From positions 100,594 through 164,593 of the forward strand of contig NC_018321.1 in NCBI RefSeq assembly GCF_000234665.1: DNA of 64,000 nt. Reading direction: 5' to 3'. This stretch comes from Leishmania mexicana MHOM/GT/2001/U1103 (lineage: Eukaryota; Euglenozoa; Kinetoplastea; Trypanosomatida; Trypanosomatidae). Under the pieces are notes generated by a model. The model had not been told where the DNA came from, did no database searches, and saw only the letters and a list, made by a program, of their open reading frames with translations. Made by a program: the position numbers and the translations under genes. Shown here in pieces: positions 21,272-32,347 of this stretch; position 1 is the stretch's first letter, and every line of letters begins with the position of its first letter.

Positions 21272-22509
21272 GACGGCCCACCCAATACGCCCCACGCGCG
21301 CTGCCTCGTTCTGCTGCCTCTTTCGTTGCTGGGACGCGCACCGCCCAGATGGAGCAACGCACAGGCGCAAGCGACGCTTGTCGAGCGCGAGTGGTGAAGG
21401 GGCGAGAAGCGAAAGGAAAGGGGGAGCGCGGGACACACTGGCGAGGAAGCGCGGACGGAGGAAACAGAAGACACGCCTCCGAGCACACACACACACGCGC
21501 GCGCGCAGATCCTGCGCAGACAATATGGGAAGAAGAGCAGAGGCGCGACACGAGGAGGAGCCCCCCACGGCGACGAAGAGGGGTACCGAGGGAGAAGGAG
21601 AAAGCCAAGTGAAGAGGAGGAGGTGGTGGAAGTGGCGGGCGGTGAAATCGAGCTGTTGAGTGCGTGCTGGTGTGCGTGTGGCTGACGCTGGAGGGAAGGG
21701 AAGGTGCACTGGGGGAAGGAGGAGCAGGAGGGAGGGAGGGGAAGGGGGAGGCAAGCGAGCGACGAAACAACAAGAAAAGAGAGCGGGAGAGAGGGCCACA
21801 GGCAAGTGCGCCCTCGGTTCGAATTGCCAAGTTGGGGCAGAGCGGCAGCAGCGTCCCACGCTGGGAGAGGAGGGAGGAGGGTGAGCGATCCCTCAAGTGG
21901 ACTCCCGAGGTGGGGAGCAATACGTCGCAGAGCAGAGTGGGGAGTGGTGTAAGCGGTCAAAGATGCGAGCGAAGTCACGCCTTTCTTCGCTTGTGGGGGA
22001 TGGGACGGGGGAGGGGATGGTGTTCGCTGTATAGTTGCGCGTGTGAGTCTCTGTGTGGCTGTATGGGGAGGGAGGGGGGCGAGTGTATCCGGTGGAAAGG
22101 ATAGAGGAGACGCACGCCACGTCGGGCTGTGCGTACAAGAGCGAGGTGGCCTGGCTTTCGTTTTCTTCGGCCGCTGTGGCTTGATGTCACTTGTAATGTG
22201 TCCCTGGTGCTGACGCCGCCCGCCCTTCCCGTCAAACCTTCTGCTACTATGAAGCCGGGTTTGATGTTGAGTGCGTGTCAAGGCTGGATCGGTGGAGAGA
22301 GAGAGGGAAGGAGCAGGGGTTGGCGTTGGTGGATGTCCCTCAAAGCACCGGCAAAGGCCCCCTTCTCGTACCTCTCGTCTGCCTTTTGTTTCGCTTGTCT
22401 TTCTGTGGATGCGGCCGCCACGCCAACACATACACACAGAGAGACACACGCCCGCACACCGCTGGCACGCGGGATGCAGGAGTGAAGCAATGAGATCAGG
22501 ACCAAAAGG

Positions 22510-22545
22510 AAATATATATAGATATATAGATATATAGATGTGTAT
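22510..22545. repeat. Interrupted TA/GATA repeat
   Basis: ATATATAG units are repeated about four times with small interruptions, in a non-coding gap; seen directly. Confidence 0.85.
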
Positions 22546-23960
22546 ATACCCGTATGAAGAATCACAGCTGCCAACGGGGATGAGCAACGCTGCAGCGCAC
22601 GTAAAAGTGAAAGAGACAACAACAACAGAGGGTCAGAGCTATCAAGAAAGAAAGAGAGAGAATCGTCGTCGTCGTCGCATGGAACTGCGTTGGTGATGGT
22701 GGGCGTGTGCGCGAGAGTCTGTTCCCGCGACGTAAGGCTGTCGTCCGTCGTCAGGGAGAGAGGGAGGCGAGAGAAGAGAAGCGGATGACGTGTGCCGAAG
22801 CTGTGGCAGAGAAGTTACGCGCACATGGCGCAGTGGAAGAAGAAGGTGTGGAAGGGCGCAGCTCGTGACGTTCTGACCACCCCTCAAGTAAACACGCCGA
22901 GTTCTGTCGACGCAGGGCGAACACGGGCGCAGCTACTACCCCGTCCCGCTAGCACGCCCCTCCCTCCCCTCCTCCACAGACACACGCACACACCCATCGG
23001 TGCACAACAACGCAGCAGTGTTGTATCCTCTCCACTGTTTCGAGAGGGAGGAGGGAGTGGTATTATCAACGCATCAGTGCAGCACGCGTTGCGCGTTGTC
23101 TCCTCCTCCTTCACGCGGAGATGTTCCTCGCACCCTTCGCCCATGTCTGTTCCCTCGTCATCCTTTGCTTCTGCTTTCAACGTTAATCTTACGCAGGCGC
23201 GGTGGTGTCCATGAGCGTGTGTGTGTGTGTGTGCGCGCCTGCTTGCATATCTTAGTATGAGGGTTCCCTTTTCTTCTTCTTCACGTCGTCATCCGTCTGG
23301 TGGTTTGTGTGCAGCAGAGGGCGCTCCTGCGTTGCGTGCCTTGAAGCACGACGCGAGGGACGCATAGAAACCGACAGAGAAAAGGCGAACAAAAGACCGG
23401 GAGAAGAGGGCGTGGCATCACCGCAGACGGCTGCCGTGTCCTCTTGCTTCGTCAAGTAGCGTGTGTTGACGCCCTCCGTGCTGCTTGAGACAGGCTGTGA
23501 TACTGAGCAAACGATAAGCATGCAGAGACGGCGGTGCCCCACGTGTTGGTCTTCGGAGCCCGCATGCCTACACGAGAGCCCTTCTTGGCTTCGTCTCTGC
23601 TGTCCCCTAACCCTGCCTCCCTTTCCCCTCTCAAACCCGCCCACCTGTCCACCTCATCTAGCGCCTCCCATCACCGACGCCATTCGGTGTGCCTGCATAG
23701 GTCCCCTTGGACTCGGCAACAACACGGTGCCGCGGCAGCAATGGAAGGCCCACGCAATAGGTAAGGAAAGCCAAAAGCCGAACACACAACGGCCTCTTGC
23801 ACCCACGGCCTGACACCCGCTGGCGCAGACGTGGAAGAGCATGACACTGATGAGGAGCGAGAGCACGCGACGACGAAGCGCTTCGATTCAGGCGAGCAGG
23901 AGAGGCGAAGAATGGCGTGCGACGAAGTCGACGTGATCAAAGACATGAAAAAGAAACATC

Positions 23961-23983
23961 GCACGCACGCACGCACGCACGCA
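23961..23983. repeat. (GCAC)n tetranucleotide repeat
   Basis: Between five and six consecutive GCAC units are visible in the intergenic region downstream of the CBS gene. Confidence 0.85.
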
Positions 23984-25075
23984 GGCGGCGGGAGCGAGAG
24001 CGACGTAGTTTGACTTCATGGCGAGGTGAGAAAAAGGGGGTTGGGCACAAAGAGAGCAGCGCACACACACACACACAGAGAAGTACACACAACAAGCCCC
24101 AGGTGACACGCGCGCTCACACGTACTGTCCATATAGGCGCGCACACACACACATCGGCATACGTGTATGTGTGCAGTACGTGTACACAGCACAGCATCCA
24201 TGACGGAAGAGCACGCCTGCGAAGCGAGGGGAAGGAGGTGGTGGTGGTGAAAGACGGAAAAGACGCAAAGGCATCACAAACACCGGCCGCAGCCGATGTG
24301 CGCTGGCCCGTGTGCCTCCATCACCGTCCTATCGGCTTTCCATCTATTCCAAGATGGGCTTGCGATGCGTTAGGGTGCCACTGGGGGAGGGGGGTAAGAA
24401 AGCACATGCGCACTGGCACCCAGGTGCAAAAGGAGAGCTGGCGAACGATTCACTTCAGGGTCGCGGAGAGAGTGACGGAGTGCAGCGCACAGGTCTTCCG
24501 ACCGCCTGTCTTCACATACACACACGCATACACACGCAAGGGCGCATACCCCCCCCCGCAGGCAACGAGGGAAGAGGACAGACGACGGAATGGGGTCTGG
24601 GGGGAGGTAGCGGCACACATCGATGCATCCCAAGGGGTGGCAGTGGCGGTGATGGTGGAGAGAAACGGCGTCATAGGGACGGATGAAGACGCAGTGACAT
24701 GTGTACATTCACACGAGACACAGCAATGGCTTGCAACGGTGGAGGTGCTGTCGCAGAGTAGACGAGCGAAGGGGGAGGGGGGGATGTGGCGAAAACGGTA
24801 AGGAAAAACAGAGAAGGATGTATGGTGCGGGGTGGGAGGAAGAAGAACGTCGGGCAGAGCATGGCGTAGTGGCACGGGAGAGAGGGAGAGAGGGAGGGTA
24901 TAATCTGGAAAGCTGCTGCAACATGACTGCACTCTCTCCTTTTGATATGGGGGGAGGAGAAGGGGGGTATCTCGCACGCAGGCACGCGGTGGTCCCCTCG
25001 ATCAGCCCAGACCCCCATCCATTCTGCCTCCTCCTCATTCCCTCGCACTCACTCTCTCTTGCTGCCACCGCCTCT

Positions 25076-26155
25076 CTACTGAGCGCCGCTCTCGTACTTG
25101 GCCAGCTTTGCCTTCACCTCCTCCAGCTCCTTCTTCAGCGTGTCATAGGTGGGGCGGGTCACTTCACCCTGACGGAAGCCGTTCTCGATCATCCAGTTGA
25201 CATCGGCGAACTTCCCCATGTAGTTGCGGATACCGTCCGCCATGAGCACGACGCAGCGCTGATCCGGGCGCAGGTCCTTGGCTGCCTCCACGACGCCGGC
25301 CATCGCGGAGCCGCTGCTACCGCCGACCAGCAGACCCTCCTCGCGGTGCAGCTCGAGGGCGAGGTCAAAACTCTCCTGATCGCGCGTCTTGACCCAGCGA
25401 TCGACGTACTTACGCTCGCACACGTCCGGCACAAAATCATAGCCGATTCCCTCTACGTGGTACATGACAGGCTCGCCGGGGTGTTCGGGGTCCGCGATGA
25501 TGCTGCCGACCGGGTCTACACCGACAACGATGACTTCGGGGATGAGCTCCTTCAGCTTCTTGGCCACTCCGGTGATCGTGCCTCCGGTTCCGGCGCAGAT
25601 GACTACCATGTCGACCTTGCCGCCGCACTGGTCGTAGATCTCCTGACCAGTGAACTCGTAGTGCGCACCCGGGTTGCTGGGGTTCGTGTACTGGTCCAGC
25701 AGTACGTAGCCCTTCTCATCGCGCAGGCGGCGAGCGACGCCGATGAGGCTGTCCGGGTGGTCGTGCGGAAGAGACGTCTCCGTGCGGATCACCTCGGCGC
25801 CGAGGGACCGCAGCGTCGTCTCCTTCTCGTGCGACATCTTCTTCGGCATCGTAATCACCATGTGGTACCCGCGGATCGCGGCCGCCATGGCGAGGCCGAT
25901 GCCAGTGTTGCCGCTGGTAGCCTCCACAATCACGGAGCCCGGCTTGAGCGTCCCGCTCTTTTCGGCGTCGAGTACCATCTGCTTGCCAATGCGGTCCTTC
26001 ACGCTCCCGCCAGGGTTGAAGAACTCGCACTTGGCCACAACCTCGCACTGAATGCCGTGCTTCTGTGGGACACCGTTCAAGCGGATGCAAGGGGTGTTGC
26101 CGACCGCCTCGAGGGCGTTGGCCAAAATTTGGTCACGGGGGGCTGCGGATGTCAT
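25076..26155 (-). CDS. CBS: Cystathionine beta-synthase, catalytic core only
   Basis: A 359-residue PLP enzyme of fold type II, expected to condense serine and homocysteine to cystathionine in the cytosolic transsulfuration pathway. Visible motifs: NPGGSVKDRIG with the Schiff-base Lys53; the phosphate or substrate loop TSGNTG at 80-85; GTGGT at 189-193; and GGSSGSA at 278-284. The segment VEGIGYDFVP at 235-244 is characteristic of CBS rather than cysteine synthase. The protein ends with a short helical tail (TYDTLKKELEEVKAKLAKYES); there is no C-terminal Bateman (CBS-pair) domain and no N-terminal heme-binding extension, so S-adenosylmethionine and heme control known for the human enzyme is not expected. 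The start ATG at 26155 is unambiguous. Leishmania CBS enzymes are known to be of this short type. Confidence 0.95.
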   Translation of the reverse strand: MTSAAPRDQILANALEAVGNTPCIRLNGVPQKHGIQCEVVAKCEFFNPGGSVKDRIGKQMVLDAEKSGTLKPGSVIVEATSGNTGIGLAMAAAIRGYHMVITMPKKMSHEKETTLRSLGAEVIRTETSLPHDHPDSLIGVARRLRDEKGYVLLDQYTNPSNPGAHYEFTGQEIYDQCGGKVDMVVICAGTGGTITGVAKKLKELIPEVIVVGVDPVGSIIADPEHPGEPVMYHVEGIGYDFVPDVCERKYVDRWVKTRDQESFDLALELHREEGLLVGGSSGSAMAGVVEAAKDLRPDQRCVVLMADGIRNYMGKFADVNWMIENGFRQGEVTRPTYDTLKKELEEVKAKLAKYESGAQ

Positions 26156-27776
26156 TATGATGAGAGACAGAGACAGGCAGAGGGAGAATGCGTGGGAAAA
26201 GGGGCCAAGAAATATGCTTCAAGAAAACGAAGAGGATTATAGAAGGCAATGACTGTTGCTGCTGACTGTGGGGTGTGTGTGGGGGGGAGGCAAACGATGT
26301 GGCAGACACGCAGGCAGTGGTGGGCAGCGGCATTAGCGGTGGAAGGACGGGAAAGAAGAGAGCAAAGGTGGACTCCAGTCAGGAAGGCACACCCAACTGT
26401 TCAGTTGGTGCGGGGTGGGGGGAGGACGCCGACCGGGAGACAAGAAGTGATAAGGCTTTCGACGGCGGGCAGTTCCCACGAGCGAGTGCACTGTGTGCAT
26501 GTCGAAAGGGAAGAGGCAGGGAAGAGGCCTCGCACAGCATGTGGGTACGCCCACAAGCGTGTTGGGCATCCCGAAGGAAAGTTGACACACGTGTCTTCTG
26601 GTTAACTTCTTGGGATTTTGAGAATACATGTTCCAGCATCGACCCGCGTCAAGGACAGCTTCACCAAACGCGCACACGCAAGCATCACGAAGAAAATGGC
26701 TGCCGCCTACATGCAAAGCACAAAAGAAAAAAATGACGATCGATCCTCCATGCATGCATACGCTCACGGAGACAGCGAGAGAGAGGTACGCACATACATG
26801 TGCCCACGCAGCCGCCAATAGTCTCCTCTCTTACCCCTCCCCCTTTCACAGCCGCAGCGTTGCCTCACTTGAGAGACCAAGCGAGGTTGGCAGCGAGGAA
26901 GTTTGGGGGAGGGGGGATGCGATGTAAGGGATACAGTCGAGGACGTACGCAGCGGGACGGCAAATCAAACGGACAAGAGGGGGTGTACTCTGTGCGCAGA
27001 ATGACACGCACTAAACCATGACGCAGTCCCGGGGAGGGAGGGGGGAGAGAAGAAGGGGACGCGGCGTCTAGTCGTATACGTGTGCGTGTGTGTAGCGGCC
27101 GTGGCGACATCACTGCATCGTTCCGAAGGTACGCGAACTCACAAGACAGAGCAAGATACAAAAGAACGGAGGAAGGGGGTGGGGGGAAGCAACACGGATT
27201 TAAACAGAAACGACTCGTGAAGCGTGGCGAGGAGAGGGAGAGGGGGACAAGGAGGGAGTCCGACGTCCTTATCGCCGGCACACGTGTGCGCGGCCAGAGG
27301 ATGCAACCATCATCATGAAAGAAAAGGGCGCGGAAGAGAAAAAGCACAGACGCACACATGAAGAATACGCATAAGGAAAGACGGAGTGCAGCCCGACGCG
27401 AAACGTAACACAGGGGTGAGATCGGATAGGGAGGGAGCAAGAAGCATACACAGACACCCAGACACATACATACATACACGGACGAAGGGGTTAGTGGGGA
27501 GGTGGAGGAATCCTATCGCTGTCGATGCTCCGGCTCTCGTCCTTGTTCGCTTTCGATCACCTCTACCTCTGTCTCGGTGCCTGTCCTCTTCCTCTTGCTG
27601 CTCCTTTTCCGGGCTCCCTTTGTCGGGCGCTTCTTCTCGGATTGCATTCCGCAACAACGAAACACCGAGCACAAACGTATGGATAGATAGATAGGCATGC
27701 ATGCATGCATGTATATATATATATATGTACATCTACATAGAACTATGCATGCATATATATATACACATATGCACAT

Positions 27777-27807
<31 letters not shown>

Positions 27808-28279
27808 CATCTAGCGTGGCCACCGTGTGCTCCCTCCCGCTACCTCTCCCTCGCCCTCTGTCTGTTGTGTACTTGTCTGCTCCATGTACATGGGCAGCAG
27901 ATGGACTGCTGGTGGGAAGGGGGTGAAAAGGGGGTAGGTAGAGGCGTGTTGTAGGCTGACGTCAGCGCACGAGACGCACACACACACAGAGAGAACGACA
28001 CCGAATCAACGGTGCTCGCTTGTCTTTGGAGAGAGAGGGGGGGTACCCTCCCTTTGTTGGTTTATGCATATACATCAAAGTCCGCCACACCCATGCCGGT
28101 CTCTGTACATCAACATATGCACAAAGAGCCGTAGAGAAAAATACATGTTTTACGTTGGTGTTATGTACATAAGCCCTCGCCGTGGGGACGCAGCGCGGAC
28201 GCAAAGGTGCATCGTCACCACCGCCTCGACGAACCCATTAAGCCGCACAAATTGTGGCGGGCACCGGCTGGTTGGCCCT
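26156..28279. other. Intergenic region between the 817-residue protein gene and CBS
   Basis: 2.1 kb, no supported gene. A cluster of simple repeats lies at 27680-27810 (GATA, GCAT and AT units, listed separately). The interval includes the CBS leader: the plus strand is purine-rich at 26160-26250, that is, pyrimidine-rich on the coding strand. The rest is presumably the 3' UTR of the upstream gene. Confidence 0.55.
27681..27807. repeat. Cluster of GATA, GCAT and AT microsatellites
   Basis: In sequence: GATA units (27681-27693), GCAT units (27694-27710), an AT run (27711-27726), about 58 bases of mixed A+T-rich sequence, and an AT run of 23 bases (27785-27807). It is a marked A+T-rich patch in G+C-rich DNA. 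All seen directly. Confidence 0.9.
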
Positions 28280-30733
28280 TTAAGACGGATTCGTTCTTTG
28301 CTGCTGCTGCTGCTGCTGCTGGAGGCGATTGAACTCGACGGCACGGTTCAGCAGCACCTTGTAGTCCTGTGTCCTCGCCTCCTGCTCAGTGAACTCGTTC
28401 TGCTGCGCGGCTAGGAGGGCACGATAGCGTTCCTTGGTGTCCAGGTGCTGCGTCCCTGAGGGACTTCGACACAGCTGCTGCACCGCCGCCTGCCGCGCCT
28501 CCTCCTCGTGGGGAAGCGTGAACTTCACAACTTGAATACCGGAGGCGCTGGGCGTGAATGCGTCCTCCGTGTTGTGCCCCGGCGCCGACGCTCGCCCCAA
28601 GGCGGCAATGCCGGCTTTCCCGTGCGCCGCGTCGTCCTCCTTCACCGTCACCGGTACGGCAGCTGCGGCGCCGGTTGCTGCTGTTGTCGCGTGCGCCACC
28701 GCCGGTGTCTTAGATGCCTCGAACGCATTCGGCGACGCGGGCGCTGGGATCCGTGCAGCTCGAGCCGCTTGCATGAATCGATTGTGCTCCTCCATGCTGC
28801 GGCGACTGGCGTCTTGCAGCAGCTGCTGCTCCTGCAGCATAGCACGCAGAGAAGGCTGAGAAGGCGCGGCGGCAGCCGAAGTAGACGGCCTAGGCGGCGA
28901 GCGCGGAGGCGATACGGTGGAAAAGGTGCCGGAAGCGCTGGGTTGGCTTTTTCCAATCACGGGCGGCGTCGCCATCTGTGTCGTGTGCGAGAGACGTGAC
29001 TGGCTCTGCAGTTGCAAGGCGCGACGTGTGTTGTTCTTGCTCTGTTCCGACAACATATTCCGCAACACCTCCATATCATCCCTGCTCATGGCACTCTCCA
29101 CCGGTCGGGGCTCCGACGTGGGGGAGCGGGGCTGGGTTTGCATGAGTATGCTGCGCTGTCGGTTCGCCTCTTCCCTCGCAGCCACACCGAGTAGCGGCTC
29201 GTGCACCGGCGACGGCGGCGCGCGGTCGTCGGCAAGGAGGGAAACGCTGCTGGGGCGTGATTGACGGGTATGGGAGATGCTAGTATTGCTGCTGTTGCTG
29301 CTGCTGCTGGGCCGACTCGCCTCTCTCGCGTCACCGCCACTCGTGGCCGCCCCTGCCGCAGCGACAGATGCGCCGCCTGCTTTAGCTGGCGCCCCGGGCA
29401 ACGATGTCCGCAGCGCGTTCGCGACGCCGCCTTGATCGAGCAGGCGGCTCCCATCCTTGTTAAGGATGCTGAACACAGGCGTCCTGCCAGGCACGGCGGA
29501 CTTCTTGGCCGACACAAGAGAGGGCAGGGAGCTGCTATCCGATAGAGCCGAGCCGCGGGCGCCGTTGCCGCCGCTGCGGACGGGGGTTCCCGATGGCGGG
29601 GTCAGACGCACGATGCTGCGACGCTGCGGCTGCTGTGGTTCCGGGGGAGGGGGAGATAATACGGCGGCGGAGAAAATGCTCGTCACGGAGCCACTAGGGT
29701 TCGTGGCGTTGGCGCTGAGCTTCTGCGCAGGAGGCTTGGCAGCTGCTGCTGAAAGACTGCGAGGAGATTGTGAAGGTGCTGTGGTATGCGCACCAGTCGC
29801 ATGCGCCTTGAACGGCACTGCCGGATGCGGGGTGCCGCTCCACGGCAACTTTGACGCCTGAGCCAGCTGCTGTGCCTCACGCTGCCGCCTATCTTCGAGG
29901 ATGACGCTGCGACCAACAAATTTTTGCAGAATTTCCTTCCGCGACATTTGAACCTCGGCGACCGCAATATCATGCGCGAGCTGGTTCGACACGCGGCGGA
30001 TCTCTGCGGCCGCCTCGTCTTCGAGAGCGGCCACTGCGCTGTCCGAGGTGATGCCATCAACAACGCGCCTCGAAGTTGGCGGATGCGGCTGAGTCGGCGG
30101 CTGTGCGGGGATGGTGCTTGCGAGACCTTCCACCGCTACCGCACCTGGTGTCGTTTGCTTTCCGCTCGCATCGCCGGCGGCTGCCCACGGCGCCGGGCGC
30201 GCCGTGGCGCCCAGCGAGCTTATGCTGTCGTTCAGCGGAGGAGAACCTGAATGCAAAGTAGATGGCGCCGGAAGAACATGCCTCAGGAGAGACTCGGAGT
30301 GATACGAGATTGGAGATCGCTGCCGCCTTGAAGGAGACTGAGCGCGAGGTGGGGGGAGCTGATGCTCCGGTGGAGGGGTTGGGACCGCAGCGGGGGTGGC
30401 CTGCATCCCCATCAAAAGCGTAGTGGTGGTCACGCCTCCTCCAGTGCTCGGAGCAGAAGAGTCGATCGGTGCGGTCACCGATGACGCATTACCCGCTCCC
30501 CGGGTCCCCGGTGTGACAGCGTCGCCAGTAGGCGAGACAGTGGAAGCAGCGCCAGCCGTTGATGGCAACTCGAGAACGAATCGGGCATCCGCCACATTAT
30601 GCTCCGCCAGAACGCTTTGAATCGCCGCCATGAGGTCAGAGACGTCATCTGTCTTCTTGGCTGCAGTGATGGTCGCAACACCGGCCGCGGCAGACAGCTG
30701 GGACGACGGGGTTGGCACCGGTGGCGAAGACAT
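28280..30733 (-). CDS. Hypothetical low-complexity protein with C-terminal polyglutamine
   Basis: An 817-residue protein I do not recognise. The N-terminus has a short ordered-looking helix (DDVSDLMAAIQSVLAEHNVA at about 29-48). Most of the rest is Ser/Pro/Ala/Thr-rich and probably disordered, with helical patches such as EIRRVSNQLAHDIAVAEVQM, RDDMEVLRNMLSEQSKNN and LRAMLQEQQLLQDASRRSME. The C-terminal 70 residues are charged and helical (TKERYRALLAAQQNEFTEQ) and end in a run of eight glutamines from CAG codons, then RTNPS. The codon composition and the long single frame support a real gene; the ATG at 30733 is clear. It could be a cytoskeletal or RNA-associated scaffold, but nothing in the sequence decides that. 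Confidence 0.8.
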   Translation of the reverse strand: MSSPPVPTPSSQLSAAAGVATITAAKKTDDVSDLMAAIQSVLAEHNVADARFVLELPSTAGAASTVSPTGDAVTPGTRGAGNASSVTAPIDSSAPSTGGGVTTTTLLMGMQATPAAVPTPPPEHQLPPPRAQSPSRRQRSPISYHSESLLRHVLPAPSTLHSGSPPLNDSISSLGATARPAPWAAAGDASGKQTTPGAVAVEGLASTIPAQPPTQPHPPTSRRVVDGITSDSAVAALEDEAAAEIRRVSNQLAHDIAVAEVQMSRKEILQKFVGRSVILEDRRQREAQQLAQASKLPWSGTPHPAVPFKAHATGAHTTAPSQSPRSLSAAAAKPPAQKLSANATNPSGSVTSIFSAAVLSPPPPEPQQPQRRSIVRLTPPSGTPVRSGGNGARGSALSDSSSLPSLVSAKKSAVPGRTPVFSILNKDGSRLLDQGGVANALRTSLPGAPAKAGGASVAAAGAATSGGDAREASRPSSSSNSSNTSISHTRQSRPSSVSLLADDRAPPSPVHEPLLGVAAREEANRQRSILMQTQPRSPTSEPRPVESAMSRDDMEVLRNMLSEQSKNNTRRALQLQSQSRLSHTTQMATPPVIGKSQPSASGTFSTVSPPRSPPRPSTSAAAAPSQPSLRAMLQEQQLLQDASRRSMEEHNRFMQAARAARIPAPASPNAFEASKTPAVAHATTAATGAAAAVPVTVKEDDAAHGKAGIAALGRASAPGHNTEDAFTPSASGIQVVKFTLPHEEEARQAAVQQLCRSPSGTQHLDTKERYRALLAAQQNEFTEQEARTQDYKVLLNRAVEFNRLQQQQQQQQRTNPS

Positions 30734-31504
30734 CCGTTTGCAGCTTCCCGCCTCTCTGCCGTTGGATATACTCTGTGGTCACCGGTGTGTGTGTGTGTGT
30801 GTGTGTGTATCGGGTAGGGGGGGATGTGTGGTGCAGCTCAGGAGGAGGCAGACTAGGTGCGTGCGTTGTCCTCGTTTTCCCACACCTCGGGTGACAGGTC
30901 AATGTATCCTTCCGTGACACGCGCAGCGGGCTAATACACTCGCCCACGCACCCACGTGAACAAAATGCGCGTGATAGAGAGAGGGAGACGAGAAGCACAG
31001 GAAGAAAGAGATCCTGCATCCGCCGGGGTGCTGCTGTGCGAGACGACGAGCTCCACGACTGTCGATGTATGTGTTTGGTGATCGGGAGCGGGCGAGCGGC
31101 GCTTATCAGATCAAAGACAGAGAGAGGGAGGTGCAGAAGACTTGTGAGGCTCAAACACAGACGTTCATCCGTACGCGCAGTCGCACACGCATGCACAGAG
31201 AGAGGGGCGCCGGTGGTCGTAAGCCACCGGCAGATCCCCATACCCACCTATCCCTGTACACGGCGACGAAGCACCACCGGTGGGGAGAGAAAGGGGAGAG
31301 AAGGGAGAGAAGGGGCCGGTTGCACAGTCCCCCCGATGCTCTTCCACCACGAGACCTAATCCCGCCACACCCGCCCCCCCACACACATACATGCATACAC
31401 TTGCATGCATACATACATACTCGACGACTTTTGGTACACGCACACACACACAGAGAGAGGGCCAATCAACGCGTACATCCACAGAACGGAAAAAATGGGT
31501 GCGA
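30734..31504. other. Intergenic region between complex I 24-kDa and the polyQ protein gene
   Basis: Short gap with a perfect (GT)12 run at 30785-30808 just upstream of the polyQ gene's start, plus CA runs near 31379-31410 and 31440-31452. No gene seen. Confidence 0.6.
30785..30808. repeat. (GT)12 microsatellite
   Basis: Perfect dinucleotide run about 50 bases upstream of the ATG at 30733, so probably within or next to the 5' leader of the polyQ protein gene. Confidence 0.95.
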
Positions 31505-32347
31505 CTACTTCTTGGGCGGCGCGGCGTCCACCTTCTCGTCCAAGTCACGGCAGTACGGACCTGGCGGTTCCTTGAACAGGAGCGACGTGCGCCCACCGGC
31601 CGGCTCAGCGTACTTGCGATCTGGACGCTGCGGGCCGATTTTGAAAGGCTTTCCACTACGGAGGTTCTCCACGAGCGTCTTGATGCTCTCCCACGTTAAG
31701 TCCTCCATGTAGTCGTACGAGAAGTTGGGCGGGTTGCTGTAGTCGCTCACCACCAGCATTGGTGCATTCACGCACGCGCCAAGACACTCCATCTCGCCAA
31801 TCGTGATAAGGCCGTCGCTCGTCGTGCCGTGCATGCGCACGTTCAGGTAGTGCATGGTGCGCTCCATCAGCTCGTCGGCGCCGCACAGCATGCACGGGGT
31901 GGTGCGGCAGAATTGGATGTGGTACTTACCAACCGGATGCCGGTTGAACATGGAGTAGAAGGTGACCGTCTCGAAGACGTGCATCGGTGGCACTTCGCAA
32001 ATCTTTGCTATCTTGTACATCGCCGTCACCGGGATGTACCCGCCCTGCTGCTGCTGGGCGAGATGCAGCAGCGGAATGGTGGCCGAGATTCGCCTGCCGC
32101 GTGGGAACTTGGGCAAGATCTCGTTGTGAATCTTCTCGTAGCTGGCTGTGGTGAAGTCCCACGGAATGCGTGTGTTGTCGTAGTCCGTGTTCAGGTGACG
32201 CGCCTCACCGTGGACGGCGCAGGCGTTCGTAAGGAGCGCCGCGTTGGTGGACAGGTAGCTTGTCATCGGCGCCACCGCGGTCGCAGAAGCAGAGGCAGCA
32301 GCGACGCGGCGCATCGCGGTCAAGGTTGGCTGGCTAAGACGCAGCAT
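31505..32347 (-). CDS. NDUFV2: NADH:ubiquinone oxidoreductase 24-kDa subunit (NDUFV2/NuoE)
   Basis: A 280-residue mitochondrial complex I subunit of the electron-input module, carrying the N1a [2Fe-2S] cluster. All four cluster ligands are present with the family spacing: Cys147 and Cys152 in FCRTTPC, and Cys188 and Cys192 in MECLGAC. Flanking blocks also match (IPLLHLAQQQQGGYIPV at 91-107, and FETVTFYSMFNR at 125-136). Residues 1-50 are Ala/Ser/Arg-rich without acidic residues until Glu48, consistent with a mitochondrial presequence. The C-terminus (about 230-280) is a trypanosomatid-type extension ending EKVDAAPPKK. The start ATG at 32347 is clear. The leader contains a T13 tract (plus-strand A-run at 32382-32394), but no AG follows it before the ATG, so the acceptor must lie further upstream. 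Confidence 0.95.
   Translation of the reverse strand: MLRLSQPTLTAMRRVAAASASATAVAPMTSYLSTNAALLTNACAVHGEARHLNTDYDNTRIPWDFTTASYEKIHNEILPKFPRGRRISATIPLLHLAQQQQGGYIPVTAMYKIAKICEVPPMHVFETVTFYSMFNRHPVGKYHIQFCRTTPCMLCGADELMERTMHYLNVRMHGTTSDGLITIGEMECLGACVNAPMLVVSDYSNPPNFSYDYMEDLTWESIKTLVENLRSGKPFKIGPQRPDRKYAEPAGGRTSLLFKEPPGPYCRDLDEKVDAAPPKK

Larger units (their letters stand above)
21272..25075. other. 3.8-kb intergenic region, the longest in the window
   Basis: It separates the CBS stop from the BTB-RCC1 start, so it should hold the CBS 3' UTR and the BTB-RCC1 leader. I see no conserved protein. Features include an interrupted TA/GATA stretch at 22510-22545, a GT run at 23216-23233, a (GCAC)n run at 23961-23983, CA runs near 24063-24076 and long minus-strand pyrimidine stretches around 21690-21780 and 24770-24900. 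Its length would allow an unannotated non-coding RNA or small gene, but nothing specific supports one. Confidence 0.45.

Noticed and set aside
21272..21859. Upstream extension of the BTB-RCC1 frame (196 codons)
   Set aside because: It begins at GTG and reads like leader, with no conserved sequence before the ATG at 21271.
23961..23983. Regularly spaced short repeats considered as a CRISPR array
   Set aside because: They are a tandem tetranucleotide without spacers, and the host is eukaryotic.
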